Shown: positions 1 through 9,341 of the stretch, in pieces
How the letters are laid out: the number at the start of each line of letters is the position of its first letter
Position numbering within the stretch: the first letter of the stretch is position 1
Assembly: GCA_903925015.1 (NCBI GenBank)
Contig: CAIYDY010000372.1
Span: 1 to 42,660, forward strand
Direction: 5' to 3'
Length of the DNA: 42,660 bases
From: an uncultured Acidobacteriia bacterium
Lineage (GTDB): Bacteria > Acidobacteriota > Terriglobia > Bryobacterales > Bryobacteraceae
Position numbers and translations under genes: made by a program
The notes under the pieces: generated by a model
The model's input: the letters and a program-made list of their open reading frames with translations, nothing else
What the model was told of the DNA's origin: nothing
Database searches by the model: none

Positions 1-2105
1 GACGCAGGAGCGGTGGTGGCCGCCACCGTATCGGTTATCGAAAGCAACTTGTTGGGGTCCGCACCCTGGTCCCCGTTGGCGCTCACCGTCGAAGTGACGG
101 CGTAGACGGTGACCGTTCCATCCCCGTTGACCTTGCCCGTGATGTTGCGCAGACCGCCGGTGGCGGGGTTGAGCGCGGCCGGGTAGTTCTGGATCGAGTA
201 CGGCTGGCCCAGACTCAGGCCATTTTGCAGGACATACGCCATCTTCCAAATGCCGCCCGACAGAACCCACTTCTGCAGACCGGCCATCTTGCTGCCGGCA
301 GCGTCGGCAAGTACGCCGTCGCCTTCATCTGCGACATATAGCGTGTTGGCGTTGGCGAACCAGATCCCGAAAGGATAGATGTCGTTGGGGCCCACCACTC
401 GTGCAGACACCGTGGGAAAGCCCGGCAGCACGGTGACGGGCGCAGTCGCCGCATTGGCAAGGTTCGGCAGTGTACCCGCGTTGCCTACCTGATAAACGGT
501 ATCGATCCCGTTGCTGCCGCTTCCCTTGGTGACGTACAGCGTATTGTTGAAAATTGTCAGCCCCCGGAAGTTGCTGTCCTTGCCCGGTTTGTCTTTGGTA
601 TCAACGGCGTAGGGCTGCCCCGTAAGCGGGTTGATCTGGTTGATCGAAAAATTACCCACCTCCATAGGAACCGTGTTGGCTGGTTGCCCGGGCGTGGCGA
701 TCTCGACACCGGTCGAAGACACGAGGTTGGCGGCCGTACCCGTTCCGTTATTGGAATTGCCCACCATATAGTACAGTCCGTTGGCCAGAATCGCCGCACG
801 CCCGTTGTTGCCGCTGTAGGCGTTGGTCGGCGTGACCTGGATGCCTCCGTTGGCATTCACCTGGGCTACGGCCCGGAAATAGCTGCCGCCAGCCGGATTG
901 GTCGGATCATAGACGCCGGGCGTATTGGAATTCGACACGTCCACAGTGTTCGGCGCAGCGACGTACCCCATGAAAGTAACCACGCTGCCGTCCGTTGACA
1001 GATTCAGCCCCAACTCGGACTTGGAACTGAAGCTCGTCACGAGCATGTTGCTGGGGACCGGGAAACTGTTGAGCGTGGTGCCCGCGGGAGTCAAGTGGTC
1101 CAAGAAGATCGGCGTGGTGATACCGAAGCTGCTGTCCGCCTTGTTGTTGTTGAAAACGTTGTTGGTGGTGGCCGTTGAAGGATACAGGCCGCTGTCGGTG
1201 GCCTTGACCGCGCAGGCTCCGGGCGTGGCTGCACTGGCGCTGGCCGGGCACACCGGCGGCAATGACTGGCCGACTGCGATGGAGCCCGCATCGCCGCCAT
1301 AAACGGTGCGAGAGAGGATCAGATTTCCGGGAGTAAACCCGTTGAAAGTATTCTGCCCGGAGATTACCACATTGTCGAAGCGCCAGTTGCCCGAGTTGTT
1401 GTTCAACGCTGTTCCCGAAGCGCTGATGCAATCGTCGCCCGTCGAGGCGTTTACCATTTCGATGGCGAACTTGGGATTATTGGCGGCTTGGGGATCGTTG
1501 ATGTTCGCGGTCAGCCCGGTGAACCAGTTCTGTCCGCCCCCGGTCATCATGACGTACGCACCGTTTACCGTGTTGGGCGAGCTGTTGTTGGTCAGTGACA
1601 CCAGATAGTCGTCCGAACCGGCGAGGTTGATCGGCACATTTTTCCAAGTGGTGCCGTCCGTGGTGTAGGCAAGTTGCAGCTTCGCCTCACCCTGGTTGGT
1701 CGCAAACCAATCGAACGTGACCTTGATGTTGGTGTAGCCCACCGTGCTGGCTGCGAACACGGCGCCTTGAGTCCCGATGGGAGCAGTGCTCGACCATCCG
1801 TTCGCCGCCAGCCCGCTGGGACCCGCCTGCGCACGCACCCGCCAGACCTGGCTGGTATTGGCATTGCCGTTCAAGCCCGTGTCGCCCACCACACCCGACA
1901 GCACATCGTTGGTGGTGACGCCGACATTGGGGGTCGGATAAACGTCCATGCCGACCGACCGGGCAGTGCCTGCGCCGATCAAAGGAACGGGGCTGTTATT
2001 CAACGCGATTCCGTTGTTTTCGAAGGTCCAAGCGGTGATAACCTCGGCTTGGACAACCTGCAGGGAGGCGGCAATGAAGGCCGCAATCGATAGGATCTTT
2101 TTCAT
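1..2105 (-). CDS. Large secreted protein of unknown function (3' end outside window)
   Basis: The minus-strand frame is open from the ATG at 2105 to the left edge of the window, about 701 codons with no stop, so the C-terminus is missing. The product begins with a Sec signal peptide (MKKILSIAAF..., small-residue cleavage site near VQA/EV, about residue 20). The rest is rich in Asn, Thr, Gly and Ser with many short beta-type stretches and very few charged residues, as in extracellular acidobacterial or PEP-sorted proteins. Residues about 20-260 resemble a jelly-roll or adhesin-like module (AWTFENNG near the mature N-terminus, NWRFDNVVISG near its end). The second half (about 330-680) has repeated ILANGLYYMVG / FNNTLYVTKG / FANANTLYVADEGDG strings, which suggest a beta-propeller. 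A GGAAG sequence lies about 12 nt upstream of the ATG. I cannot name the function; a C-terminal PEP-CTERM anchor is possible but not visible. Confidence 0.8.
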   Translation of the reverse strand, partial: MKKILSIAAFIAASLQVVQAEVITAWTFENNGIALNNSPVPLIGAGTARSVGMDVYPTPNVGVTTNDVLSGVVGDTGLNGNANTSQVWRVRAQAGPSGLAANGWSSTAPIGTQGAVFAASTVGYTNIKVTFDWFATNQGEAKLQLAYTTDGTTWKNVPINLAGSDDYLVSLTNNSSPNTVNGAYVMMTGGGQNWFTGLTANINDPQAANNPKFAIEMVNASTGDDCISASGTALNNNSGNWRFDNVVISGQNTFNGFTPGNLILSRTVYGGDAGSIAVGQSLPPVCPASASAATPGACAVKATDSGLYPSTATTNNVFNNNKADSSFGITTPIFLDHLTPAGTTLNSFPVPSNMLVTSFSSKSELGLNLSTDGSVVTFMGYVAAPNTVDVSNSNTPGVYDPTNPAGGSYFRAVAQVNANGGIQVTPTNAYSGNNGRAAILANGLYYMVGNSNNGTGTAANLVSSTGVEIATPGQPANTVPMEVGNFSINQINPLTGQPYAVDTKDKPGKDSNFRGLTIFNNTLYVTKGSGSNGIDTVYQVGNAGTLPNLANAATAPVTVLPGFPTVSARVVGPNDIYPFGIWFANANTLYVADEGDGVLADAAGSKMAGLQKWVLSGGIWKMAYVLQNGLSLGQPYSIQNYPAALNPATGGLRNITGKVNGDGTVTVYAVTSTVSANGDQGADPNKLLSITDTVAATTAPA

Positions 2106-2143
2106 ATTTGGCCGGATCTTCCTTTGGCTGCGAACCACACAAA

Positions 2144-2173
2144 AGGATAGGCAAGCCAACTGTAACATGACAA
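2144..2173 (-). promoter_or_regulatory. Candidate sigma-70 promoter for the secreted-protein gene
   Basis: Read on the minus strand there is a TTGTCA box (2173-2168), an 18-nt spacer and a TATCCT box (2149-2144), about 40 nt upstream of the ATG at 2105. The match is by eye only; the surrounding 2106-2278 interval is AT-richer than its neighbours and holds no gene. Confidence 0.35.
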
Positions 2174-2278
2174 GCTTGAAAATGCCTGTAAAATTCGTTA
2201 CATTTCCATAACAATCAGATTGCAGTACGATGCGGGCGGCCCGGCATCCGTCGACCCCGCTCCAAAAGATTCAGGCAA

Positions 2279-2303
2279 CAAAAAAGCCCTCCTTACGGAG
2301 GGC
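2279..2303 (-). terminator. Rho-independent terminator of tRNA-Leu
   Basis: A perfect 7-bp stem (2286-2292 pairing with 2297-2303, GCCCTCC/GGAGGGC) with a 4-nt loop is followed on the minus strand by six T residues (2285-2280). It lies 17 nt past the CCA end of the tRNA-Leu gene, so it most likely ends that transcript. Confidence 0.85.
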
Positions 2304-2319
2304 AATTGTTATGGATATT

Positions 2320-2406
2320 TGGTGCGGATGAGAGGACTTGAACCTCCACTGAGTTGCCCCAACTAGAACCTGAATCTAGCGCGTCTGCCAATTCCGCCAC
2401 ATCCGC
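2320..2406 (-). tRNA. tRNA-Leu (anticodon CAG)
   Basis: The minus strand folds as a class II tRNA. The acceptor stem is GCGGATG/CATCCGC (2406-2400 with 2330-2324), followed by discriminator A (2323) and an encoded CCA (2322-2320). The anticodon arm is CTAGA-TTCAGGT-TCTAG, giving anticodon CAG, which reads CUG. A long variable arm (TTGGGGCAACTCA region) and the T-loop GTTCAAGTC are present, as expected for tRNA-Leu. The length is 87 nt with CCA. Confidence 0.96.
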
Positions 2407-2424
2407 AGGAGGTGGGAAACTCCC

Positions 2425-2454
2425 AGTATCTCCCCGGCAACCCCTATTTGTCAA
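2425..2454 (-). promoter_or_regulatory. Promoter of tRNA-Leu
   Basis: On the minus strand a perfect TTGACA (2454-2449) is separated by 18 nt from GATACT (2430-2425). The -10 box ends 18 nt before the mature tRNA 5' end, leaving room for a short GC-rich leader, which fits a stable-RNA promoter. Assigned by eye. Confidence 0.55.
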
Positions 2455-2485
2455 GCGCCAAACACAAACAGCGCCGCCAAAACCG

Positions 2486-3850
2486 CTACTCCCTGGGAGC
2501 GATCCCCAGCGTCCGCATCTTCCGGTAAAGATTGCTGCGCTCCAACCCCAGCATCTCCGCCGCGCGCGTCACGTTGCCGTTCGATTCATCCAGCTTCTTC
2601 TGGATGTAATCCCGTTCAGCGGCCTCGCGCACCTCCTGCAAGCTGCCATAGCGTTCCGAAGCCAATTCCGACGCCGGTTTCCGCGTCAACTGCAATGGGA
2701 TGTGCCTCGCCTCCACACGGCCCTGGGGATGCAAAATCACGATCCGCTCGATCAAATTCCGCAGCTCCCGGATGTTCCCCGGCCAGTGGTAGTCCTGCAA
2801 CAACTGCAGCGCCTGGTGCGTCAATTCTTTGGGACGGCGGCCATATCCGCGCGCGAAATCCTCCAGAAAATGAAGCACCAGCGCCGGGATGTCCTCTTTC
2901 CGCTCCCGCAGCGGCGGCACGTGGAACGGAATCACGTTGAGGCGGTAAAAAAGATCCTCACGGAAATTCCCCTTGGAGATCTCGTCCTCCAAATTCTTGT
3001 TCGTCGCCGCCACCACGCGCACATCCACCCGGATCGATTCATGCGCGCCCACGGGCTCGAACCGCTGTTCCTCCAACGCCCGCAGCACCTTGGCCTGGGT
3101 GCGCAGGCTCATATCGCCCACCTCGTCCAGAAACAGCGTACCCGTATCCGCCTTCTGGAACTTGCCGATTTTCCGCTCATGCGCCGACGTGAAACTGCCC
3201 TTCATGTGCCCGAAGAGCTCGCTCTCGATCAGATCCTCGGGAATTGCCGCGCAGTTCACTTCCACGAACGGATTGCCGGCCCTCGGACTCATCGCATGCA
3301 GGGCGTGCGCGATCAACTCCTTGCCGGTTCCACTCTCGCCGTAGATCAAGACGCGCCCGTTTGTCCCCGCCATTAACCCCAACTGCTGCCGCAACGCCTT
3401 CATCGGGACGCTGTCGCCGACAATTTTCGAATCGCCGCCAGCCGATTCACGCAGCCGCTCGTTCTCGAGCCGCAACCGCCGGTGGTCCATTCCGTGCTTG
3501 ACCACCAGCAGGACCCGCTCAATTGACAGCGGCTTTTCCAGGAAGTCGTAGGCCCCCAGCTTGGTCGCTTTCACAGCGGTTTCGATCGTACCGTGGCCAG
3601 AAATCATCACCACAACCGGGCGGTCCGCCGCCGGAATAGCCTGAATCCGGTCTAACGTTTCCAAGCCGTCGATGCCCGGAAGCCAGATATCCAGCAGCAC
3701 AATGTCAAAAACAGACCGGGCCAGCGCTTCCAGACACTCCTCGCCGGACGCCACCGCCACAGCTTCAAAGCCTTCGTCGCGCAGCACTCCCCCCAGTGAG
3801 AGGCGAATGCCGGGCTCGTCGTCAGCGATAAGGATTCGGGGAGGAGTCAT
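2486..3850 (-). CDS. ntrX: Sigma-54-type response regulator, NtrX family
   Basis: This 454-residue cytoplasmic regulator is the partner of the kinase encoded just upstream. Residues 1-125 form a receiver domain with acidic residues D10/D11, phospho-acceptor D54 (VLLDIWLPG) and K107 (FLEKPLS). Residues about 140-370 form the AAA+ domain with Walker A GESGTGKE (171-178) and Walker B TLFLDEVGD. The C-terminus is a Fis-type helix-turn-helix (NVTRAAEMLGLERSNLYRKM). The sigma-54 contact loop reads GSFTSA rather than GAFTGA, so open-complex activity through sigma-54 may be altered or lost, as reported for some NtrX proteins. The ATG overlaps the ntrY stop by 4 nt, implying translational coupling. 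In known systems NtrYX responds to nitrogen or redox state; the signal here is unknown. Confidence 0.9.
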   Translation of the reverse strand: MTPPRILIADDEPGIRLSLGGVLRDEGFEAVAVASGEECLEALARSVFDIVLLDIWLPGIDGLETLDRIQAIPAADRPVVVMISGHGTIETAVKATKLGAYDFLEKPLSIERVLLVVKHGMDHRRLRLENERLRESAGGDSKIVGDSVPMKALRQQLGLMAGTNGRVLIYGESGTGKELIAHALHAMSPRAGNPFVEVNCAAIPEDLIESELFGHMKGSFTSAHERKIGKFQKADTGTLFLDEVGDMSLRTQAKVLRALEEQRFEPVGAHESIRVDVRVVAATNKNLEDEISKGNFREDLFYRLNVIPFHVPPLRERKEDIPALVLHFLEDFARGYGRRPKELTHQALQLLQDYHWPGNIRELRNLIERIVILHPQGRVEARHIPLQLTRKPASELASERYGSLQEVREAAERDYIQKKLDESNGNVTRAAEMLGLERSNLYRKMRTLGIAPRE

Positions 3851-5949
3851 GCGGTTGTCAGTGCGGAAACAGGTTGGAATTGGCCCTCGGGGGCAGCGTC
3901 AACGGCGACCGGAACCTCAACCGTGAACCGGGCCCCACAAGGTCTATTGTCCTCGACTCGAATGCTTGCATCGTGTTCGGCGAGGATGTGGCTCACGATC
4001 GCCAAACCCAGACCGGTCCCCCGGCTCTTGGTGGAAAAATAGGGTAGAAACAGCTTGTCCTTCTGGTCGGCCGTGATGCCGCAGCCGGAGTCGGCAAATA
4101 CGATTTCAACGCCGTCCGTTCCGCCCGGCCTCGTGCTGACGTGGAGCACGCGCACCGGCGAATCCTGCATCGCCTCGCCCGCGTTGTCCACCAAATTCAC
4201 CACCACGCGCTTGAACTGTTCCGGGTCTACCGAAACAGGGGGCAGGCCCGGCGCAAGATCCACCACCAACTCAATGCCTTCCAGACGGCCTTCGAAAACA
4301 CCCAGGCCCGTCATCACGACCTCGTTGATATCGCAGATCACCGGCTTGGCGGAAGGCAGCCGTGAAAACTGGGAGAATTCGTCCACCAAGCGCTTCACGG
4401 ACGCCGTCTCCTCCAGAATCGTACCGGCACATTCAGTCAAAAGCTGATCGAGCGCAGGAGGCAGCGCCACACGATGAACTTGGCGCAGGATGCGTTCGGC
4501 CGACAACGTGATCGGCGTCAGCGGATTCTTGATTTCGTGGGCAACCCTGCGCGCAACCTCGCTCCAAGCAGCGGTTTTTTGGGCGCGGAGCAGGTCGCTG
4601 GTGTCTTCCAACACCACCACAAAGCTGGAATTCCGACCGCGCTCGACCGCCGCCACGGTGACGGCCAAGTGGAGGGTCTTCAGCGGCGTCTGGACCTCCA
4701 ACTGCAGCGAAGCCAAGCCCGTGCGCCGTGCGCGGTTCATCAGATAGCGGATTTCAGCCGCATCCTCGCGGGAAAACAGATCGTCCAATTTCTTGGCCGC
4801 TCCCGGACCAACGTGCGGCAGCATTTGGACCAAGGCATTGTTCACACTCTGCACACCACCGGAGGGGTCCAGCGCGATAATCCCGGACGGAATACTTTGC
4901 AGGATAGCCTCGGTCAGGCGGCGGCGGGATTCCAATTCCGTCCGGTTCGCCTCCAAATCCTTGGTCATACGGTTGAACCCGTCCACCAACTGATTCAGCT
5001 CGTCCATCGCCGCCACGTTGACCCGATAGGCCAGATTGCCGCGGCTTACCTCTTCGGCGGCCCGCACCAGCGCTGAAATCGGCCCGCTGATCTGCCGGGC
5101 AAGGAACTGCGCCAGCCATCCGGCCACAAAAAGCACAAACAAGGCGATCAGGACAATCACCTGCACGTAGTTGCGGCGCACGCGGCGGCGCTGTTCGGCA
5201 AGCTGCTGGAAATCCTTGACGTCGGACCCGATGTCCTTCACCAGCTTGGCCGCATTCACAGGGAGCGTCTCGTTGACGACCACCGAGCCGATCGCCGCAC
5301 CGTACTTCAGGATCGGTGCCATGGCCGATACATTCGGCGTCTCAACCGATCCGGGGAAGCGGCCGAAAGTTGCCGCGGGCTGCATCGATTCGGCCGGCAG
5401 GATGCGCACCGCCGTAATCCCGTGCGATGCGCAAAATGCTGCCAGCCACGGGGCTTCCCTGCCCGGATTTTCGATCTGTTCCTGCGTTTCCGACAATGCA
5501 GCGATCAGTTGGGCCTCGGCGAGCGCCTTTCCACGTGTCTGTTGTTCGATGGCAGCCAGAATCTTTTGAAAATCGGCAACAACGTGCTCCTGTGGACCGG
5601 TGAACCACCGCTGGAGCGTACGGTTCATGACCTCGTAGTTGAACAAGACCATGAACAGAACGGGCATGATGCTGAGCGCCAGTGCGCCGGATATCAGCTT
5701 CGTGCGAATACGGGAGCCGGGGCGGCCGCTCTGCCGGTCGAACCACATGCGCAGCACGATCCGCACCAGCATGAAGCCGAGCGTTACCGTGAGCAGGAAA
5801 ATGACGAGCGAAACGACGAAAAAGAGGAAGGTCTGCTCGGAATCGGCGGGACGGAAGCCGCCCACGTCGAAGGAGCCCTGCCAGATGACCAGCGTCGCCG
5901 AAACAATCAGCAGGATGGTTGCGGCGATGTTGAGCAGGCGCTTGGACAT
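3847..5949 (-). CDS. ntrY: Membrane sensor histidine kinase, NtrY family
   Basis: A 700-residue inner-membrane kinase that should phosphorylate the NtrX-type regulator. Hydrophobic segments at about 7-24, 41-66 and 86-105 precede a periplasmic or extracytoplasmic stretch, and a fourth segment lies at about 262-284. A HAMP linker follows (about 285-340), then a PAS domain beginning near residue 345 (LTEAILQSIPSGIIALD). The dimerisation/phosphotransfer H-box is VARRVAHEIKNPLTP with H471. The HATPase domain has an N-box (NLVDNAGEAM, N585/N589), a G1 box (DSGCGI, about 620-625) and a G2 box (GTGLGLAIV, about 644-652). The topology and PAS placement match NtrY rather than cytoplasmic NtrB. The start ATG at 5949 is immediately downstream of a terminator that isolates this pair from the receptor gene. 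Confidence 0.92.
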   Translation of the reverse strand: MSKRLLNIAATILLIVSATLVIWQGSFDVGGFRPADSEQTFLFFVVSLVIFLLTVTLGFMLVRIVLRMWFDRQSGRPGSRIRTKLISGALALSIMPVLFMVLFNYEVMNRTLQRWFTGPQEHVVADFQKILAAIEQQTRGKALAEAQLIAALSETQEQIENPGREAPWLAAFCASHGITAVRILPAESMQPAATFGRFPGSVETPNVSAMAPILKYGAAIGSVVVNETLPVNAAKLVKDIGSDVKDFQQLAEQRRRVRRNYVQVIVLIALFVLFVAGWLAQFLARQISGPISALVRAAEEVSRGNLAYRVNVAAMDELNQLVDGFNRMTKDLEANRTELESRRRLTEAILQSIPSGIIALDPSGGVQSVNNALVQMLPHVGPGAAKKLDDLFSREDAAEIRYLMNRARRTGLASLQLEVQTPLKTLHLAVTVAAVERGRNSSFVVVLEDTSDLLRAQKTAAWSEVARRVAHEIKNPLTPITLSAERILRQVHRVALPPALDQLLTECAGTILEETASVKRLVDEFSQFSRLPSAKPVICDINEVVMTGLGVFEGRLEGIELVVDLAPGLPPVSVDPEQFKRVVVNLVDNAGEAMQDSPVRVLHVSTRPGGTDGVEIVFADSGCGITADQKDKLFLPYFSTKSRGTGLGLAIVSHILAEHDASIRVEDNRPCGARFTVEVPVAVDAAPEGQFQPVSALTTA

Positions 5950-5970
5950 CGAATTCCCAGTATAGCGGCC

Positions 5971-6011
5971 AAAGAAAATGGGCGGGTTCCGGAAATACCC
6001 GAAACCCGCCC
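5971..6011 (-). terminator. Rho-independent terminator after the first TonB receptor gene
   Basis: On the minus strand, 6011-5999 pairs with 5992-5980 (GGGCGGGTT/AACCCGCCC, one mismatch, then three more pairs) around a 6-nt loop. It is followed by a T-rich run (ATTTTCTTT). It sits 22 nt after the receptor stop codon and before ntrY. Confidence 0.85.
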
Positions 6012-6032
6012 AGCGATTCCCGCGCTGGCTCC

Positions 6033-9000
6033 TTAGAACCGGAAGCGGGCCAGCAACTGCACGTTGCGCGAGTTGCTGCTGTAGAACTGGTCGAACCGGC
6101 CGAACAGGTTGTTGCTCGGGATCAGTTCATTCCGGCTCGACAGGTTCACGTTCGACGACACGTCGCTCACGTAGCCCCCCGTGTATTGCGCGTGGTTGAA
6201 CAGGTTGAAGAACTGGCCGCTGAACTCCATCTTCAACCGCTCGCCGATGCTGAAACGCTTCGAGAGCGACATGTCGACGTTGTTGATCGGGTGGAGCGGG
6301 AAGGTGTTCCTTCCACCGTTGGCATAAGCGCCGGATTGGGCGATCACGTAACGGGCGTTCGGATTGACCGCGACGTACGCGACAATTCCCGCATTGCCAG
6401 TCGACACAACCTGCCCGGCCGCATTGTAGGCACGCACATTGGAACCGGTATTGGCGTCACCCGCCGGGTTGACCACGGTGCGGTCGCCGGCGCTGTCGTT
6501 ATTCAGGTTCGAATCGACACCGCTTTGGACGGTGGCGTATTCCGGAGTCTCGTACGTATAGGTGCCGGAGACGCTCCAGTTGCCAACCGCATTCTTCAGA
6601 AACCAGTTGCCGTTCTGGAATGGCTTGTAGTCGTAGATCGCCGTGTAGGTCAACCGTTGCCGACGGTCCAGCGCCGACGAGGACTTTTCGGCGGCCAGAT
6701 TCAGATAGTCCTGCGCCCGGCGCGGCGTCAGGTACGTGGAGAAGTTCGTCGCCGTGGCGTCATCGATGTTGTGGCTCCAAGTGTAAGCCGCGATGAAGCT
6801 CAGATTGTTCGTCATCCGGCGGTTCAACTGGACTGCCAGACCTTCGTAGTGCGAGTAGGCCTGCGGGGCATAGCCGACAATGTTGGCCTGGGAACCGGCA
6901 GCTGCGAGGGTGTTGAACGGAAGCGCGGCGGTTGCGCCGGGCAGAATGACTGACTTCAATTGTCCCAGCGTCAACGGAAGCGCGGCAAGCGTCGCCGCCG
7001 ACGGCGTGCTGAAGAACGTGGGAATGTTCTGTGTGGCCGTGACGCGCGGTTGGATGTTCAACCGCGATTGGTTCCACAGGTGGACGCCCTTGGTGCCCAC
7101 GTAACGCACTTCCAAAGTGTAGTTTTTCGCGATGATCCGCTGCACTCCCATGTTCCAAGTAAGCCCGTAGGGGCGCTTGCCGCCGAAGGTGTAGGAGCCG
7201 ATTACGGCCAGCGCGCCCTTGGGGTCCTTGGGCAAAGGTACCAGAGCCCCGGAAAGCGCGCCGTTCTTCAGGAAGTTCGGGGCGTTGGAGTTCAGATCCA
7301 CATCGTTGGTCTGTTGGAAGTATGGCGGCGACGCGTTCGACGTCAGGTTCGCGTAGGTAAGGTCGAAGGAGCGGGAAAATCCGCCGCGAATCGACCAGAC
7401 ACCAGCCTTGCCCGGCGAATATGCAAATCCGAGCCGTGGCGACCACTCGTTCGGATTCGGCTTGGGCTCGCCAAACGTGATACCACCCGCGACATTGGCA
7501 GGCGAGCTGTAGGATTGGTAGCGCGACGCCACCGGAATTGTCACGTACTCATACCGCAGGCCCAAATTGAGGGTCAGGTTCGGACGGACGCGGAAATCGT
7601 CATTCACGAAGGCCTCGTGCTGCAGGAAACCGGCCGGATAGCTGGTTGCGCCGGCGCTGCGTTCACCCAGGACGTCCGGCGTCAGGTCGAGCAGGTACTG
7701 CTCCAAGCTGTTGTATTCGTAGTTCCCAGTCACGCGCTGGATGAAGTAGTTGGTCAGAATCACGTCCGTGAAGTGGTACCCGGCCTTGATCGTGTGTTTG
7801 CCCCACACCTTGCTCACATTGTCCTGGAGCTGGAAGAGGTTTTGGATCGAACCCGAGGGACCGTCGGGACCCAGCGTAAGTCCATTTAACTCGTCAAGCG
7901 TAATTTGCGGGAAGACATTAAGCCCGGGGAACTTGGTGTCCGGCAGACCCAGCGAATTCACATTGCGGCTGAAGGAGCCGCGGAACTCATTCTGCAGGGT
8001 CGGCGTGAAGTTGTGGAATTCCGATACCGAGAGAAGGTAGTTGTTGTTGGGGGAGTTCACCGCGAAAATCGGCAGGTTCGGGCCGGGCGATTCCAAGCCT
8101 TGGCTCTTGTTGTAGACCCAACGGCCGCGAAGCTGGTCCTTCTCGCTCAGGTTGTAGTCGATCGACGTGAGGGCGTTGTAGCTGTTGGTGTAGGTCGGAT
8201 TGACGAAGGAAATATCGCCGATGGCGACCTTTTTGCCCGCGACGATCAGCGGATCCTCGTTGGCCACCGGAGCCGCCGGAACGTACTGCTGCAAAACGCC
8301 AAGGTTCGTTTTGCTCAGGGCGGAGATTCCCGCCAGGGTGGAGTAGCCCGCAGCGGTCGGCGCATACAACGGCGCGCCGGGCACGGCCGACTGGCCGAGG
8401 GGGTTGTACTCCATGTTGCCGAAGTAGAAAAGCTTGTTCTTCAAGATCGGGCCGCCGATGGACATGCCCAACCGATTGTTGTCAAACCGGGGATTCGAGG
8501 TCAGCCCCTGGGTCCAACTGGTGGAATCGACCGCGTTCAGCTTACGGTTCTGGAGGTAGTTGTAAACCGTCCCGTGGATCGCGTTGCCGCCGGAGGCCAC
8601 AACCGCGTTGAACACGCCGCCCGACGCGCCGCCGAACTCCGCACTGAACTGGTTCTGCAGCACCGAAACCTCGCCGATGGCCTCATTGGAAACGTAGACC
8701 AGCGGGCCCGTGGAGTAGTGGTTGTTGTTGCTCACGCCATCGAGGAAGAAGGTGTTGTCCTCGGGGCGCTGTCCGGCAACCGCGGGACCGGTGCCTTGGC
8801 CAACGCCACCCTGCGACGAAACACCCGCACCCAGCAGGCTGAGGTTCCAGATTCCGGCACCGTTGATGGTCTTCGAGAAGCTCGCCGTTGGCAGGTCCTG
8901 CACCTGGCGCGCATCGAACGACGTCTGCAATTGCGCCGTCGTGGTGTCGATTGGCGGTGGAGCGTCGGTCACATCCACCGTTGTGGCGGTTGCCCCGACC

Positions 9001-9341
9001 TGCAGAGTGATGTTTTGCGTCACCACATTGCTCAACGTAATCCGCACGCCTTTCACGCCGCCACCGCTAAAACCCTTGGCGGCTGCGGTGACGGTGTAGA
9101 TTCCGATTGGCAGGTTGCCGATGCGGTAAACGCCGTCGGTCCCAGCAGTTGCGGAGGTCTTCACGCTTGTCGCTTCATTCCGGGCTTCGACTGCAGCCGA
9201 CGGGATGGTGGAGCCGCTGGCATCCAAAACCCGACCTGTCAAGTCGCCACTAATTGCCTGTCCGGGCAGCTGGCCCGGAGAAAGGATGAATAGCGCGGCG
9301 ACTACGCAGGCGTAGGCAGCGCGCAGGATGCTCTTGGTCAT
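6033..9341 (-). CDS. Oar-type TonB-dependent receptor with carboxypeptidase-regulatory domain
   Basis: This 1102-residue outer-membrane protein has a signal peptide (about 1-28, ending GQLPGQA). A CarboxypepD_reg/SusC-like beta-sandwich follows at about 30-115 (LTGRVLDASGSTIPSAAV, YRIGNLPIGIYTVTA). Then come a plug region at about 120-260 (RQVQDLPTASF, NNNHYSTGPL, GGASGGVFNAVVASGGN) and a long beta-barrel ending in aromatic RFRF. This architecture and length are typical of the greatly expanded Oar-like family in Acidobacteriota, which are thought to take up or bind large ligands, often saccharides. The ligand is unknown. The gene is followed by a terminator and preceded by a 173-nt gap with two small inverted repeats near the start codon. 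No TonB box can be assigned with confidence. Confidence 0.93.
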   Translation of the reverse strand: MTKSILRAAYACVVAALFILSPGQLPGQAISGDLTGRVLDASGSTIPSAAVEARNEATSVKTSATAGTDGVYRIGNLPIGIYTVTAAAKGFSGGGVKGVRITLSNVVTQNITLQVGATATTVDVTDAPPPIDTTTAQLQTSFDARQVQDLPTASFSKTINGAGIWNLSLLGAGVSSQGGVGQGTGPAVAGQRPEDNTFFLDGVSNNNHYSTGPLVYVSNEAIGEVSVLQNQFSAEFGGASGGVFNAVVASGGNAIHGTVYNYLQNRKLNAVDSTSWTQGLTSNPRFDNNRLGMSIGGPILKNKLFYFGNMEYNPLGQSAVPGAPLYAPTAAGYSTLAGISALSKTNLGVLQQYVPAAPVANEDPLIVAGKKVAIGDISFVNPTYTNSYNALTSIDYNLSEKDQLRGRWVYNKSQGLESPGPNLPIFAVNSPNNNYLLSVSEFHNFTPTLQNEFRGSFSRNVNSLGLPDTKFPGLNVFPQITLDELNGLTLGPDGPSGSIQNLFQLQDNVSKVWGKHTIKAGYHFTDVILTNYFIQRVTGNYEYNSLEQYLLDLTPDVLGERSAGATSYPAGFLQHEAFVNDDFRVRPNLTLNLGLRYEYVTIPVASRYQSYSSPANVAGGITFGEPKPNPNEWSPRLGFAYSPGKAGVWSIRGGFSRSFDLTYANLTSNASPPYFQQTNDVDLNSNAPNFLKNGALSGALVPLPKDPKGALAVIGSYTFGGKRPYGLTWNMGVQRIIAKNYTLEVRYVGTKGVHLWNQSRLNIQPRVTATQNIPTFFSTPSAATLAALPLTLGQLKSVILPGATAALPFNTLAAAGSQANIVGYAPQAYSHYEGLAVQLNRRMTNNLSFIAAYTWSHNIDDATATNFSTYLTPRRAQDYLNLAAEKSSSALDRRQRLTYTAIYDYKPFQNGNWFLKNAVGNWSVSGTYTYETPEYATVQSGVDSNLNNDSAGDRTVVNPAGDANTGSNVRAYNAAGQVVSTGNAGIVAYVAVNPNARYVIAQSGAYANGGRNTFPLHPINNVDMSLSKRFSIGERLKMEFSGQFFNLFNHAQYTGGYVSDVSSNVNLSSRNELIPSNNLFGRFDQFYSSNSRNVQLLARFRF

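Noticed and set aside
7905-9293. 462-codon open frame on the plus strand
   Set aside because: It is antisense to the first TonB receptor gene, with no ribosome site or family pattern.
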